A stretch of 64,000 nucleotides of DNA. Origin: Craterostigma plantagineum (lineage: Eukaryota > Streptophyta > Magnoliopsida > Lamiales > Linderniaceae). Below, one piece after another: positions 11,013 to 22,720 of this stretch (position 1 is the first letter of the stretch; every line of letters starts with the position of its first letter). Where the stretch lies: assembly GCA_027422505.1 (NCBI GenBank), contig JAPQWV010001351.1, forward strand, positions 30,211-94,210, in the 5' to 3' direction. Under the pieces are notes generated by a model. That model worked only from the letters and a program-made list of their open reading frames with translations. It did no database searches and had not been told where the DNA came from. The translations under genes were made by a program, and so were the position numbers.

Positions 11013-12832
11013 TTTTTCTGTTAGCATTTTCTAAAAACTTTTATTTTTTCTGTTTATGTAATAATAATAAAGGCGGTGCCTGACGAGGGAAGGCCCGATT
11101 TGGCCGAGGCCGATATGGTTGTGTTTTGCGGGGATTTCAACTACCGTCTATTCGGCATAACGTACGACGAGGCGAGGGACCTCGTTTCTCAGAGGAGCTT
11201 CGATTGGTTGAGGGAGAAGGATCAGCTTAGGGCCGAGATGAAGGCCGGACGAGTGTTCCAAGGCATGCGCGAGGCACTCATTCGATTCCCGCCGACGTAC
11301 AAGTTCGAGAGAGGAAAGCCCGGCCTAGGAGGTAATAAATAATAATAATACTACTGAATCGCTGCGCTACTTCCGTAAATACGAAGTGATCGCATTTTTT
11401 TTTTTACTTATGGCTCAGGTTATGATTCGGGAGAGAAGAAACGAATCCCGGCTTGGTGCGACCGAGTGCTGTACCGCGACAACAGGTCGGCTCCGACCGA
11501 AGAGTGCAGCTTAGAATGCCCTTTGGTTGCTTCTATATTGCAGTAAGCCTTTATCTCTTCATTGAAGTTGTGCTAAATTAGTCACTTTGCCTGGTCAAGG
11601 CTTAATGATTATTGGGGTCTGTCACACATGGACATGTATTTGTGTGGTTGAGCCTGGTTGGCATGGTCTGCAGGCTACTGCGCTGACCCTCGGGATATTT
11701 CCGAGTCACCCAAAAAAAAAAATAAAAGAAAAAAACGTTATTTTTTTAATTGGCGTGGCGGAACTTTTAAGGTACGAGGCGCGCATGGACGTGATAGAGA
11801 GCGACCACAAACCGATACGATGCAAGCTCAACGTGGACGTAGCCCACATCGAGCGTTCGGTGCGCAGGCAGGAGTTCGGGAAGATCCTTGTGGCCAACGA
11901 GAACATACGGTCGAGCCTCGAGGCCCTCCGCTTCGTGCCCGAGACGTGCGTCAGCACCAACGCGGTAACCCTACAGAACCAAGAAACGTCGAGCTTCAGG
12001 ATTAGCAACCGAAGTGGGGAAGAAGTTGCCTTCTTCCATATCGTTTGTGAGGGCCAATCCACTATCAAAGGAGGCGACGAGCCGGCACCCGACTGTCGCC
12101 CCAGGGGCTCCCTCGGCTTCCCCCGATGGCTCGAGGTAAAAAAAAAAAACTACCTACCAACCGTTAAGGGTGCATTTGGTAAGGATTTCGATGCAGAAAA
12201 CAAAAAGGAAAAGTAAAATGGTACGACATGCAAAGCATAACGACGTACCCTTATACTTCTTCTTTTCTTCGTTGAATTTCGCACAACAAATGCACCCTTA
12301 AGGCTATGTTTGGTATGCTGAATTTAGTGTGGAAAGCACGACGGAAAACTAAGTCAGCACATCGAACAATTACTTTTCGCTTCAAACGTAGTACCACCTA
12401 TCGCACCTTTCTTGTCTTTTCCTAATCGAATTCTGCATACCAAACGCACCCTAAAAGTGTTCGTAAAATTCGAAAAATGGATTACTTAATTTTTTTTTCG
12501 TTCAGGTGAATCCGGCGGCCGGCGTGATAAACCCCGACCAAATCACGGAGATAACGTTACACCACGAGGAGTTCCACACCTTGGAAGAATTCGTCGACGG
12601 GGTCCCACAGAGCTGGTGGTCCGAGGACACGAGGGACAAAGAAGTCGTACTTTTGGTGAACGTAAGCGGCAGTTGCTCGACGGAGGCCAAAACCCACCGA
12701 GTCCACGTAAGGCATTGCTTCTCCTCCGCCAATTCGGTCTGCATCGATCCGAGGGGCGGCGGCTCCTCCTCTTCTAGAAGGCATAGCGGGAATTCTTACC
12801 AGCGATCGTCGAATAAATACACTGTCGAATAA
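7263..12832 (+). CDS. FRA3-like: WD40-containing type II inositol polyphosphate 5-phosphatase (FRA3/5PTase12-14 clade)
   Basis: Removes the 5-phosphate from inositol polyphosphates and phosphoinositides. Twelve exons with agreeing phases: 7263-7826, 8130-8484, 8559-8811, 9374-10184, 10261-10385, 10471-10555, 10635-10800, 10906-10946, 11073-11331, 11419-11542, 11772-12135, 12506-12832. They total 3474 bp, 1157 residues, close to the about 1100 of Arabidopsis FRA3. Residues 1-188 are Gly/Ser/His-rich and disordered; about 190-600 hold WD40 repeats ([26 protein letters not shown]). The IPPc domain starts at GSWNVGQG (611) and has GLQEVEMG (642), GDFNYRL (820), PAWCDR (897) and SDHKP (938), all catalytic motifs present. 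The C-terminus is the clade's Ig-like tail. The start is the first ATG after a pyrimidine-rich leader. Intron 3 and intron 11 carry MITEs. The downstream ankyrin gene is convergent, with about 177 bp between stop codons. The exact paralogue within the clade is not resolved. Confidence 0.93.
8925..9188. mobile_element. MITE 1 in intron 3 of the 5-phosphatase gene
   Basis: Begins GGTGCGTTTGGTATGCGGAA and ends with its reverse complement TTCCGCATACCAAACGCACC, giving terminal inverted repeats of more than 20 bp. The interior also has sub-terminal TTTTCC/GGAAAA symmetry and a central GGCATACC/GGTATGC block, so it may be folded twice. Non-coding, about 264 bp. Confidence 0.75.
9195..9265 (-). repeat. 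Short tRNA-related (SINE-like) fragment in intron 3
   Basis: On the minus strand it reads TGATATCAGAGCTCAGG, then GATACGAATCC about 25 bp on, a box B-like motif. The same two blocks in the same order occur on the plus strand near 13980-14025 in the neighbouring gene's intron, which supports a dispersed SINE family. Confidence 0.35.
10954..11011 (+). repeat. (CT)n(GC)n microsatellite in intron 8 of the 5-phosphatase gene
   Basis: A near-perfect CT dinucleotide run that passes into a short CGCGCG run, lying just downstream of the 41-bp exon 8. Confidence 0.9.
12166..12302. mobile_element. MITE 2 in intron 11 of the 5-phosphatase gene
   Basis: A short element that begins TTAAGGGTGCATTTGGTAAG and ends TTGCACAACAAATGCACCCTTAA-like, with TTAA at both ends. 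A TTA/TAA target duplication suggests a Tourist-like (PIF/Harbinger) MITE. Its interior GATGCAGAAAA resembles MITE 1, so they are probably one family. Confidence 0.7.
12303..12453. mobile_element. MITE 3 in intron 11, directly abutting MITE 2
   Basis: Begins GGCTATGTTTGGTATGCTGAATTT and ends AATTCTGCATACCAAACGCACC; the ends pair imperfectly and match MITE 1 termini. It starts immediately after MITE 2, so the two inserted side by side. Non-coding. Confidence 0.68.
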
Positions 12833-13009
12833 ATACACCGACGTGTCTTAGAAAAAAAGAAACAGAACTGCATAACGACTGTATCGTCCCCGTCGACTTT
12901 TTTTTTTTTTTTCATTTCGCCCATTTTTGTAGCGCAATGTTGCGGCAATGCAAATTGATTGACAAAAAAAACTGTTATTACAGTAGTCGAACGATTCTTA
13001 TTACATCCC

Positions 13010-15658
13010 TCAAACGGCGTACATCCTCTTGTACCTCTCGCTGTACAGCTCCGTGTCGGAAACCATATTCGAAGGCGAAAACGAATTCGAAAGCGTGCTC
13101 GCTCGCCTTATATTCCTCATCCTCGAGTCCTCCAACCGATTCCTAACCACACAGTAGCACATCGAACCGATCGTAGCGATCATGATCGAACCGCCGATCA
13201 CCGTGGCATAAATAGCGAGCCACCGTTCGTGGGACCCAACGACGACGTACGTCAACGATATGAAAGCGATGGAAATAAAAAGGCACGCCGACCACATGAG
13301 CTTGTTGATGACGAACATGAGCTGCTTCTTCGCCCTCTGCTCTATCACGACGACGGAAGTCTGCACGACGACGACCGCCAACGATATGAAGAGCGCGAAG
13401 CTGTCGAAGACGACGAATATCAAGAACGCCGCCTTGTCGGCTATGTGCGCCTGCCCTAGGGAGACTTTCCCGGCGGCCGTCGCCGGAATTTCCTGGACGT
13501 ACTGGCCGGGGACGGTGAAGATTCCGGCGAAGGCGACGGTGGCGATGAGGACGGCGACCACCGTGGCGGAGTTTATGGCGTTGTTTAGGCCCTCGATGTG
13601 GAGCTTCTTGACCTTCCTGGCGATCTTTCTGACCCGAAAGCCGGTCTGGCGGGTTTGGTGGAGCTGCGATTTCACGTCGTGCTTTATGTCGCTGACCGTC
13701 TGCTTGAGCTGCTTGGCCGCGCTCGGGGGCTTGCCGTGGTCCTTGGAGTGGACTGCCCCGGCTTCTCTAAGGAGGGCCGACAGGTCGGGGGTTGGTAGCT
13801 TGTCTGCTATGTCGAGGGGAGTCTCGCCGCTGGTGTTTGTCGGGTTTACTTCGATCCCTTCGTTCGATAGGAGGCACTGTAAGATCTGAAAACAATCGCC
13901 ACGCGTGAGTTAACGCCGACTTAAGAAAGACTCTAATGCTCGGAAATTTGTTCGAAATGTAATTATATGTCAACGCGCTCATGATATCAGAGCTCAGGAC
14001 AACGAGGTCCTAGGTACGAATCCACCCGACCATTCATTTAAGAAAATTACGCGTATAATGATAAATAATAAAACAAATCAAACCAGACGTGAGAGGACCA
14101 TGTTGAAAATATAATATAGATATAATCATATATACAACATAAAAAAATATTGCACTTCATACAAGCTTAAGCTTTTGGGTGAAGTGACCAAAGATGTTAC
14201 CGCTTACCAACCCACTTAGGTATACCTCAAGTCCACTCAGAATGCGACAAGTGAAACTCTTACACATTGCCCTACCTGTTTGGTAAGACAACCAACTTAG
14301 TTTTATGGAATTTACGTTATATCATGCCATTTCTCACAACTTGTTTGGACTTGTGTTATACCTAATTGGGTAGGTCAAAAGAAAACTTGTGTTGAATACT
14401 ACAAATCATCACTGCCACTCATTTAAGAAAAATTTACGCATTTAAGGCTCGATGATAAAGAAACCAGCCTAAACTTCACATTCCATTGGACTTCTAGGTG
14501 AAACGATCATTCATCATAAATACTATGGAACAATCGGCAATTTCGGACCCAAAACCAAACTTTACCTGCGCTCGGCCTTTCCTAGTGGCGATGTGAAGTG
14601 CGGTGTTGCCCTTATTGTCGGGCAAGCCCAGGACGGACGGGTCGGGCCTTACGAGCTCGTTGACTATATCCACGTTCTGACCCTTCACGGCCATGTGAAG
14701 GGCCGTCTGTCCCTTCCGGTCCGTCGTGAACCCAACGCTCGGGTCCTTTTCCAGTAGGCACCTAACAACCTCCAAGTGTCCCATCCTCGCCGCGGTGTGG
14801 AGCACCGTTTTCTTGTTGTTTCGTGCGATTTTCGCCAAGTTCGAGTCGACGTCTAAGAGGAGCTTCACGATTTCGACGTGCCCTTGAGCCGCCGCCGTGT
14901 GCAGTGCGGTCGAATTTGAGGCGTCGGTCGTCATCACTAAGCTCGGGAAAAATCGAAGGAGCTCCTTTACCACATCTGAGGAAAATGTTATCGTTAAGAA
15001 TTACAAACCGTGATAATAAATCACATGTGTTTATAAGTTTATAAGTTGATGGACTTCTCCACTACTTGGTTTTTGAAATGAACTCATCAATTATGTGGTA
15101 CTAACTCTCCTCTTTTAAGTTGGCCGATGTTAGGTCCAATAACGAAATTTCACGGACTAGATTTAACGAGGGATTTTTTTTTTTTTTTTTTTCCTTTTTA
15201 CCTAGATGGCCTTGCTTGGCGGCGACGTGGAAGGGGTCGAAGCCGTTGTTGGCCGGAATAGAGGAGGATTCGGCGTCGAGGTGGCTGAGCAGTTCGCCGA
15301 CGACCAAGGTGTGGCCGTTCTCGGCGGCGGCGTAGAGGCAGGTTTCGCCGTCGAGGTTCTGTTTGGAGAGCAACTCTTTTACTGCGCCGTTGTTGTTGTC
15401 GTTGATGGTTTCCAATTTGTGAATGATTTCTTTGACTTTTCCCAAATTGCCCGATCGAGCGGCGAGGTGGAGCTGTGTGTCGCCCCTCTTTCCCGGCGAT
15501 TCTTTGCTCTTCTTCTTGTCGGCGGCGGCGCCGCCGAAGCTGAGCTGTCTCTCCATGGCTATTCTGAAGCTTTTCTGCTTGTCCATTAGACCTCTGAAGC
15601 TTTTCTGGTTCTCCATAGAAGGCCCGTTTCGAAAACTCTGTTGTTTCTCCATTTTCAT
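13010..15658 (-). CDS. ITN1-like: Ankyrin-repeat membrane protein with PGG domain (ITN1-like)
   Basis: Three exons on the minus strand: 15658-15202, 14975-14566 and 13885-13010, 1743 bp, 580 residues, close to the about 590 of ITN1. Phases agree and all introns are GT..AG. The N-terminus has repeated [ND]QKSFR/KQKSFR/RQLSF blocks seen in the ITN1 group. Residues about 60-290 are ankyrin repeats (GDTQLHLAARSGNL, ALHTAAAQGHVEIV, VLHTAARMGHLEVV, ALHMAVKGQNVDIV, ALHIATRKGR). From about 383 the PGG motif region (NAINSATVVAVLIATVAFAG) begins a four-helix membrane domain that ends near 560 with a polar tail. Known relatives act in salt and ROS signalling and sit in the plasma membrane. The start codon is the first of two close Met codons (MKMEK). 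Intron 2 contains SINE-like DNA. Confidence 0.92.
13970..14100 (+). repeat. SINE-like fragment in intron 2 of the ITN1-like gene
   Basis: TGATATCAGAGCTCAGG is followed by GTACGAATCC (box B-like) and an AT-rich tail CGCGTATAATGATAAATAAT. The tail wording recurs near 14415-14465 of the same intron, so a second degenerate copy may be present. Confidence 0.35.
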
Positions 15659-17036
15659 AATTAATTTGCCTTCTCCGATCTGAGGTTTTAAGAAATATAT
15701 ATTGTCAGAGAGTCATCGTACATCCTCGGAAGTAATAAACTAAAAGGGAATCTGCTAAAACCCACGATGATAGGATGGATAATATCGCCTCCTATGACCT
15801 ATCCTTCAACCACCGCAAGAAATTCTCTTTTTTCTTCGCTTCTATTGGACTTCAGAGCTCAAACATTAGTTCAATTACAAACAAGAAACTACACTACACC
15901 CACTAATTATTGCAGAATGAGCCTTGGATTAATAAAGGTGCAATCTTTATTACAGATGATGAGAACCCACAAGCAATATTTAAAAGGAAGAAAGAAATAA
16001 AAACAACCTCCTCACATGTGCTGAAGAATAATCAAACACTGAAATGATATAAAATACAATTAAAAAGAGGATGACAAAACATGTCCTGCTTTAGTATTTT
16101 GTTTGTTTCTGCTAATTCATAAAGCTGGGCGTGTAATAGAATGATGTTTTTTTTTTCCTTTAATAATTGACACAGTTAAGGTTTAGTGCTTGAATGGGGC
16201 CGCCATTGATGTTACAACAGAAGGTGCTGAAATAAGGCGAGAGAGAAATACGAGCTGTGGCTGCTTTTGCACTAAAAAAGTAAATAAATAGAAAATGAAT
16301 GGAGGTTTCTATCTGTTCTATTATCTTCTATTATCTTTCTATGTTATTAAGGAAGAATGTAACTTCTTTACAATTGATTTTGGTGGGTCAATTTTTTAAA
16401 TTTTAAAATATTAATTAAAAATATAAATTTGATCACGTTACCTAATGGAAGTAACTATGGATTTCTATTTTTAGTATATTGCTTATTTTTGTGATTAAAT
16501 ATTAAAACTAAAATTAAAACAAAAATCACCCACTATTATCAAGTTTTATGTTCATGTACGCATGTAGGGTGTGCAAAATGAACTAGTATAAAGAGTTTAG
16601 AGTGGCTATAAACTGTCCAATTTGCTCTGTCAATTTAGTAATGATAATTTACAATTTTACTCTTAATTATTAAATTACAATTCTATCCGTGAAATTTTCA
16701 TTTATTATAAATTTATCCCTAAGTTAAAATTTTATTTTTTAATTACTTTATTAATTATATGAAATATTCAAAGTATAAAGAATTTTAACATATTTGCACA
16801 CGCATTGAATGTGCTACACATACTAGTATAAATAATTGAAAATGATTATATTTTTTTGCGCCCTCACAAATGCTTGAATTATCAATCAACCCCCATAGCT
16901 TTCTTGGTTTGGCCAGGTTACCACTTTATGCGACACGAATACCAAATCAGAGTCCCCAAATAGAGTTTGCTTGTTTTGTTCCAAACTTTCTAGATAATTC
17001 ATCAGGTGTTGGAAGTTTACCGAAATTTTTCTCTTT
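15659..17036. other. Upstream region of the ITN1-like gene and AT-rich intergenic DNA
   Basis: No coding signal. The first few hundred bases should hold the minus-strand promoter of the ankyrin gene, but I see no decisive TATA box. Around 16560-16820 there are ACTAGTATAA and TGCACACGCAT motifs suggestive of an old DNA-transposon relic. Confidence 0.4.
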
Positions 17037-17876
17037 AATACTCTAAAACTTATTATTTTTTTCTCAAGATAAAAAGAAAAAGCCAAAAAACTATTAAAAA
17101 AAATTAAAACAAATCGAGCTCTCCCAACCTCCGCCGGAGGTTGGGGGAGGAGGAAGGCCACCGAGAGAGAGACGGAGAGAATGGGAGTAAGAAAATGGGG
17201 GGGATGGGGAGGGGGCGGCTGAAGAGGGGCTTAGGGTTTTTTTATTTTAGAGAGAAGGGAGAGAGAATGGGGAGAGAGTACCACCCACCATACTCCTGCC
17301 GGACTCCCAGCCGCTCGCCTCCGTCGGTCGACCTTCGCCGGCCGCGCACCTTCGCTGGCCAGCTTCTCTGCCGGCCCCCCGCCGCCCACCTCCGCTGGCC
17401 GTGTCGCTTCCGCCGCACTGTCTCCATCGAGCCGCCTTCGCCACCGACAGCGCTGCCGCCTCGCCGGCCAGCTCGCTCCTCCGCTGCCTCCCTCATTTCT
17501 CTCGACCTGCAGGTCGGGAGCGTTTTTCTCCCTTGTGGAGCCTCAGTCCGATGACGATAAAACCCGACGTCGAAGACCAAGTTAAAGTTTAGAGTATCGT
17601 AGATTTAGCTTAATCGCTTGATCTGTTATAGTTTCTATAGTTCTTGGTCATAGATAATGGATTTTATTTTCTGTCGGTTTTTTGTCCCTTGTGGACCCTT
17701 GTTTTTCCCTTGTGGGATTGTTTGTTTCCCCATGTGGGATTGTTTTGCTCCTTTGTGGGCCTTTGTTCTCCCGGTTGACGTTGTACCGGTGAGACCCCCT
17801 TGGGCTATTTAGCTATGTATCTTTGTTATCAATGCAAGCTATCGTTTCGAAAAAAAAAAATACTCTAAAACTTATT
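17037..17876 (+). mobile_element. Poly(A)-tailed retroposed insertion with 18-bp target-site duplication
   Basis: AATACTCTAAAACTTATT occurs at 17037-17054 and again, identical, at 17859-17876 just after an A-run that follows TCGTTTCG. This is the mark of LINE-driven insertion. The inserted 804 bp has an A-rich start, then a GC-rich, purine-to-pyrimidine biased section (17110-17560), then a T-rich section with several CCCTTGTGGG-like repeats (17680-17760). No reverse transcriptase or endonuclease motif is visible, so it is a non-autonomous LINE derivative, a SINE-like element or a retroposed transcript. Confidence 0.75.
17123..17145. other. 23-bp hairpin inside the retroposed insertion
   Basis: Arms CCCAACCTCCG and CGGAGGTTGGG pair perfectly around one central C. 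It lies at the start of the GC-rich section. Confidence 0.8.
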
Positions 17877-20345
17877 GAATTTTTATGATTTTCATACTTT
17901 TTATTGAAACTGTTTACTTATTCGAGAATGGGTGCACATTTCTCTATATTAAGGTAACACTTTTTTTTTTTTTGTAATTTCGGTAAAATATTGAGTAATT
18001 CGAATCATTTAATTAAGAGGAGTATCCTCTTGGAATTATTTTTGGCCAGTATCAATCTTATCTTTTGAGTTAGGCACATACTTGATTTAATATTTGACTT
18101 AGAGCGAGCAGTTTGCTATTTTGACCAACATTGAAATAATTTGGGTACCAAGACCTCCAATGTTGACCGCTGACCAAAAAATTAATATCTTCGAATTTCC
18201 GTGTGTGAATTTGATGCCAAGGAGTTCAATCATTTAGTTTTCTTTTATTACTTATAAAAATGTACTTACGGAATTTCTTTACTAGGAATTTCTAAGCATT
18301 ATTCACTTGGAATATAGGGAGCATAAATTAATATCTATGAATATAAACGTGTACGTAACTAATTCAAAACAGTATTTTGTCGCGTTTTCGCGCGAATAGA
18401 TAGGACGCGTTAGTTTTATTCATTCTGATAATGAACTGATTTTGCTAATTGATCCGAATAAGAATGTTTTTCTGATAAAAAGTGAAGATGTTTTGGTGAT
18501 GATATTTGAGTATAAGGTTGGTATAAAATAAATACGTGTGATTAATCAATCGTCGATAAGAACCTAAAAGATATGATCATCGATTTGACATATACCAAAA
18601 AACATTATCTTGAAGGCATAAAGTAAAAGAAAAAAGAATCTAACATTGCCTTTGCGATGTTTATGTTGGTTTTTCTTAAATTTATAGTAATTAATGAAAT
18701 AACTAATTTCGTGATCATTTAGTCACAACGTCTATGAAGTTCTTATGGAACAATTCTTCTTTTTTTTTTTTTTTTTTTTTTCCATTTTTTTATGGATTGT
18801 ATTGTATTGGCCTCTCCCATCCACCAATACAGACGGCATCATCCCACAAATTAAAAATGTATATCTTATTATTAATAAACTAGATGTGGCCCCCGTGCGA
18901 TGCACCGGGACTACTTGTCATGAATTTTAAATATAATGTTCAAATTCAGATGTATTAACTCATTTCTTTCATAGGGGCCAATCATTTATTTCGTAATTAT
19001 AAGCAAAAGAATGTAGTTCTGTGGAAGAATTTTAAATATGTTTGTGCTTTCGGGTTATATTTTGTGAATTGAAATATGATTATCTGATTAAAATATGTTA
19101 GTTAGCTTCCGTCTAAAGTGGGTTTGGCATGACTTAGTAATCATCCCTATTATTTTGTAACGGACTCAGGCCTCGCTCCGTCTCAGGAGAAAGCATCCTA
19201 GACGTGCCAAACCCCGAATAAGCAGAATTGACCGGGTAGACCTGCTATATCCAGTTGTTAGGTACTCTCAATGGTAGATTATATGTGATGAGGGTGTTGC
19301 AGCCATGACAGGATGATACGTGGAGAAATACATGTAGCATTACGTCCATCACAATGAACAAAATTATTCACGTCCATTGACCTGATATACTCCGACGTGT
19401 CATTATCAAAAGCCTATGGACAATGTAAGTTTGCGAATTTGCAAGGCTGCTACTTCGTAAGGCTGCATCAATGTAAGACTGAGATTTGCGACTTTCTAAA
19501 ATTACACCAGTTTAAGACGAATTTGTGTAAAATTGCAAAAATTGCTTGTCAAGTATGCTCCCTAGCTTTGTAAGATTGCAAACTGGCAAGACCGATCACA
19601 ACGGTGTAATATGTAAGGTCTTGCAAGACTCATAATAGCAACCATTTGATGTAAAATGTATAACTATTGTCTTATAGCTCCACATGCACGATTCTGCTGA
19701 TGTAAAATGTATAACTATTGAACGATGATACAACCATTTGATGTACCGTCAGCTACGTCCTTTGATGTCCCTTGGAACGCCCGCGATGTAACGATGATAC
19801 GACCATTTGATGCATCATCAGCTATATGAGGAAAATTTTCTAATTTATATGCTCTTATGTAAATTCAAGACTTGAACTACTTTGTAGGCGAACCATTGTC
19901 AGTGAGAAATTAACAGCTACGGATCTCTCTTCTATTTTAATTGGACTGTATGAGGACTATAGATTGAAGGGCTAAGGGTTTCACAATAGAGCAACTTCTT
20001 TAATAGACGTGACTTGCAAACGTTATTTGAAAGCATCGATAACTTGAACAGTGTAAGACGTGAACAATAAATCTGGTAGCTTTAGTGGCCATCGTTAATA
20101 GACATCACTAAAGCTAACATAACCGTCACAAATAGGATAATACCATAAGCCGCATTATTTATATTTCAGTTAGGCAGGCATTGCAACAGTCAGGGTTAGT
20201 GCATATATGTATTTTCGAACGCTACTGTTTCGAAGTGATGTGAATTCAGAGAATATATTTGGCATAATTAATAATGAAAATGCTACATTAAGTTTGTTTT
20301 ATAATGCAAAGTGATTTGTTGTATGATGTTTATTTTATAACGTTA
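17877..20345. other. AT-rich intergenic DNA with small duplications
   Basis: No gene found. CCCCCGTGCGATGCACCGGG near 18890 is a near-palindrome common at plant transposon relics. Between 19640 and 19830 two blocks repeat: GATGTAAAATGTATAACTAT twice, and AACGATGATAC[AG]ACCATTTG twice about 72 bp apart, an imperfect tandem duplication. Confidence 0.45.
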
Positions 20346-20349
20346 ATTG

Positions 20350-20893
20350 ATGTAGCCAAAAGATGCTGACCTTTGGTAGATTGCTGAAATGGAATATCCA
20401 GATTCAGGACCCTCGGTGTAGGCTCTGTGACAATGCAACAGAGTCCCAACAACATCTATTTTTTGACTGTGAGTATAGTAAGCAGGTAATCTTGCAGATT
20501 ACATCATGGATGAAGGGGCACTGTCCGTGGCAGATGCAGGCCTGGAAAGATTGGATCCAGGGATTGCGAAGAAGAAGGCCATTCGTTTCAGGTTCATGGC
20601 GGCGTGTTATATAGCTGCGGTATACCACATATGGAGAGAACGCAACAGAAGAGTTCATGCGGAGATGCCATACAATAAGATACAACCTCTGCTTATTGCG
20701 AGGAATGCTGCAAATGAAGTCAAATGGAGACTACGAGGATTGTGCATCAAAGCAAGATCATCTCAAGACAAGATTTTTGTTAGCAGAATTAACTGCGAGC
20801 TGTTTTAGATGAGCTATACATGCGAAAAAGAAAGATAGTTGCATTATAAAAAACCTTTGATGTGGTAAGGAAGATTTTCATACCAAAAAAAAA
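20350..20893 (+). mobile_element. 3' end of an L1-type LINE, 5'-truncated
   Basis: Encodes the zinc-binding RT-associated domain found at the end of plant L1 ORF2 (RCRLCDNATESQQHLFFDC), then, after a frameshift near 20560, the C-terminal stretch with YHIWRERNRR. A short 3' UTR and an A-run (20883-20893) follow. Severe 5' truncation is normal for LINEs. Target-site duplications were not found. It cannot encode an active reverse transcriptase. Confidence 0.8.
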
Positions 20894-22690
20894 AAATCAG
20901 CCCCAAATATTTTGAAGTCCATCAGGCCTAAAAGCCTAAATGATTTGATCTAAATCACTCACCAAACTAATTATAGCCCAAAAATATAATTCTAAGGATT
21001 TGAGGCCCAAGCCCATTAGAAAACCCAAGGTGAAATAACAACAGAACCCCAAATATTACCAGAGTCTCAATTCGCCCCCCAATATCAAACTTCACAGTAT
21101 TTGGGCCCCAGAAATATAACAGAATCAACCCTATCATTTTTGTAATACAATTTAGCACCCCAAAAGGTTAGAAGACTTACAACCGGCCCCGGAAGTGCCA
21201 TTTCCGGCGGGGGCGTCGCCGGCGACCGACGCGGCGGTAGCCAAGGTGGTCGTCCGGCGAGTTCGACGGCCAAGGCTGCCTCGATTCGGCCTTCAGAGGT
21301 CTGGAACCGAGGTTCGGCGTGGTCTTCGTCGCGCGTCTCCTTCGGTTTTCAACTGACGCGAACCGACTTCGATTCGATCCGGGGACGATCAGGCACGGTT
21401 AGAGAAGGACCTCAGGAAGAAGATTTAGGCCATGGGCGTCTTCGATTTCGAGGCGTCGGTGCTGATTTTCCCGATTTTTAGATCTGCTTCTCGCCATTTT
21501 CGTTCGCTGCAGGGATTTTGGCCTTCGGTTGCGATGGATGTCGGCGGCCATTGGTCGCACCAGCTGCAGCTGAGGAAAGAACGCATCCACAAGGGCTTTC
21601 TTGGTGTTTTGCGATCTGCAACGAAGCTCCATGGACGGCGGGAGGTTGACACGAACTTGGACGGGCAAGTCTCATCTTCCCTTTCTTTTATTTCACGGCT
21701 GTCGGGATCTTGAAGCCGGCTACTGCTCGCCGTTGCTCGGCTAGGCGACCGCGTGGCATAGGTCTGGGCGTGCGGCCGGGCTTCGCCGGTGGGTGGTGGT
21801 GGAGCTGCCGATGTTGACGGCGCGGCTAGGGTGACCGGCGGCCATGCTTTACGGTGAGACCAACCTTCGCCCAACGCCCAACAAGTGTTCGACGAAATGC
21901 CATAGAAGAAATCTAAGAGCAGCAGCCTGGAAATCATCCAAAAACCGCCATTGAATCCAAACTCCGACTCCATAACTCACATTCCAACCCTCGTTTCCCA
22001 CAGACGGTGCCATTTGATGCGGGTACGACCCCGATCAACAACATTTATGGTCCGGGAATCAAGGTAAGGGCCGGTTCGGATGAAATCGTGGTTGGAAAAT
22101 AAGAATAAGAACGGAAAAAGTAAAGAAGACGATGATTTACGTGGTTTAGATTCGGGTGAATCCTACGTCCACGGGCCGCCGGAGAATATTCACTACTACG
22201 GGAGGAAGATTACACACTCAATCTCACATTCCCTCATGTTTACAAGTGATTCCAAGCTCTAAACAGTGAATAGGAGATAAAGAGGGGGAGAGAGAACATA
22301 TGTGTGTGTTCTTGGTGTGTTAGTGTGTGTGGGGCGTGTGGACTTCTTGTGTAAAATGGATATCCCATTATTTATACTGTAGGCGGCTAGGGCTTCGTAC
22401 TGCTCTCATTCGTCAGGTCTCCCGGACTCTTCCTTAGCTCTCTCGAGCTCTTCTTTAGGCCTTATGCATAGCTCCGTAGCTTTCTGGAATATCTCCCGAG
22501 CTCTTCTTTTGGCCCTTCTGCATAGCTTCGTAGCTTTCTGGAATATCTCCTTAGCTACTCCAAATATCATCTCCGTATCTTGTCCTTGTCGAACCTCGCA
22601 CCTAGTCCCTGACTCATTCGGATCCAAACTCCTACTCTGTTCTTTGTAGGTTGTCAGGTCAGGAGGAATGCTGGAAGGTCACCCCTATCA
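20894..22690 (-). mobile_element. Gypsy-type LTR plus 5' leader (incomplete retroelement)
   Basis: On the minus strand a TGAT..ATCA-bounded LTR (22690-22015) is followed after two bases by TGGCACCGTCTGTGGG, a primer-binding-site sequence usual for Ty3/gypsy elements of the Tat/Athila type. About 1.1 kb of leader-like DNA follows, including a GC-rich block (21180-21420). No gag-pol coding and no second LTR are found before the L1 remnant, so it is either a 3'-truncated element or a non-autonomous one. Confidence 0.6.
22015..22690 (-). repeat. LTR of the gypsy-type element
   Basis: 676 bp with matching TGAT/ATCA termini. It contains an internal near-duplication (blocks with CTTTCTGGAATATCTCC at about 22477-22500 and 22530-22552). 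The insertion lies at the RNase H region of copia B, which ends abruptly beside it. Confidence 0.6.
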
Positions 22691-22720
22691 ATATTCCTGC
22701 TAGCTCGTGGTTTTTTAATA

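Noticed and set aside
13260..13889. 209-codon plus-strand frame with Cys/Thr richness
   Set aside because: Antisense of the PGG-domain exon of the ITN1-like gene.
17141..17554. 137-codon Arg/Pro/Ser-rich frame
   Set aside because: Lies in the GC-rich half of a retroposed insert, overlapping frames on both strands, no domain.
21425..21973. 182-codon minus-strand frame in the gypsy-like leader
   Set aside because: Low-complexity, no gag motif such as a zinc knuckle; could be a gag start but cannot be supported.
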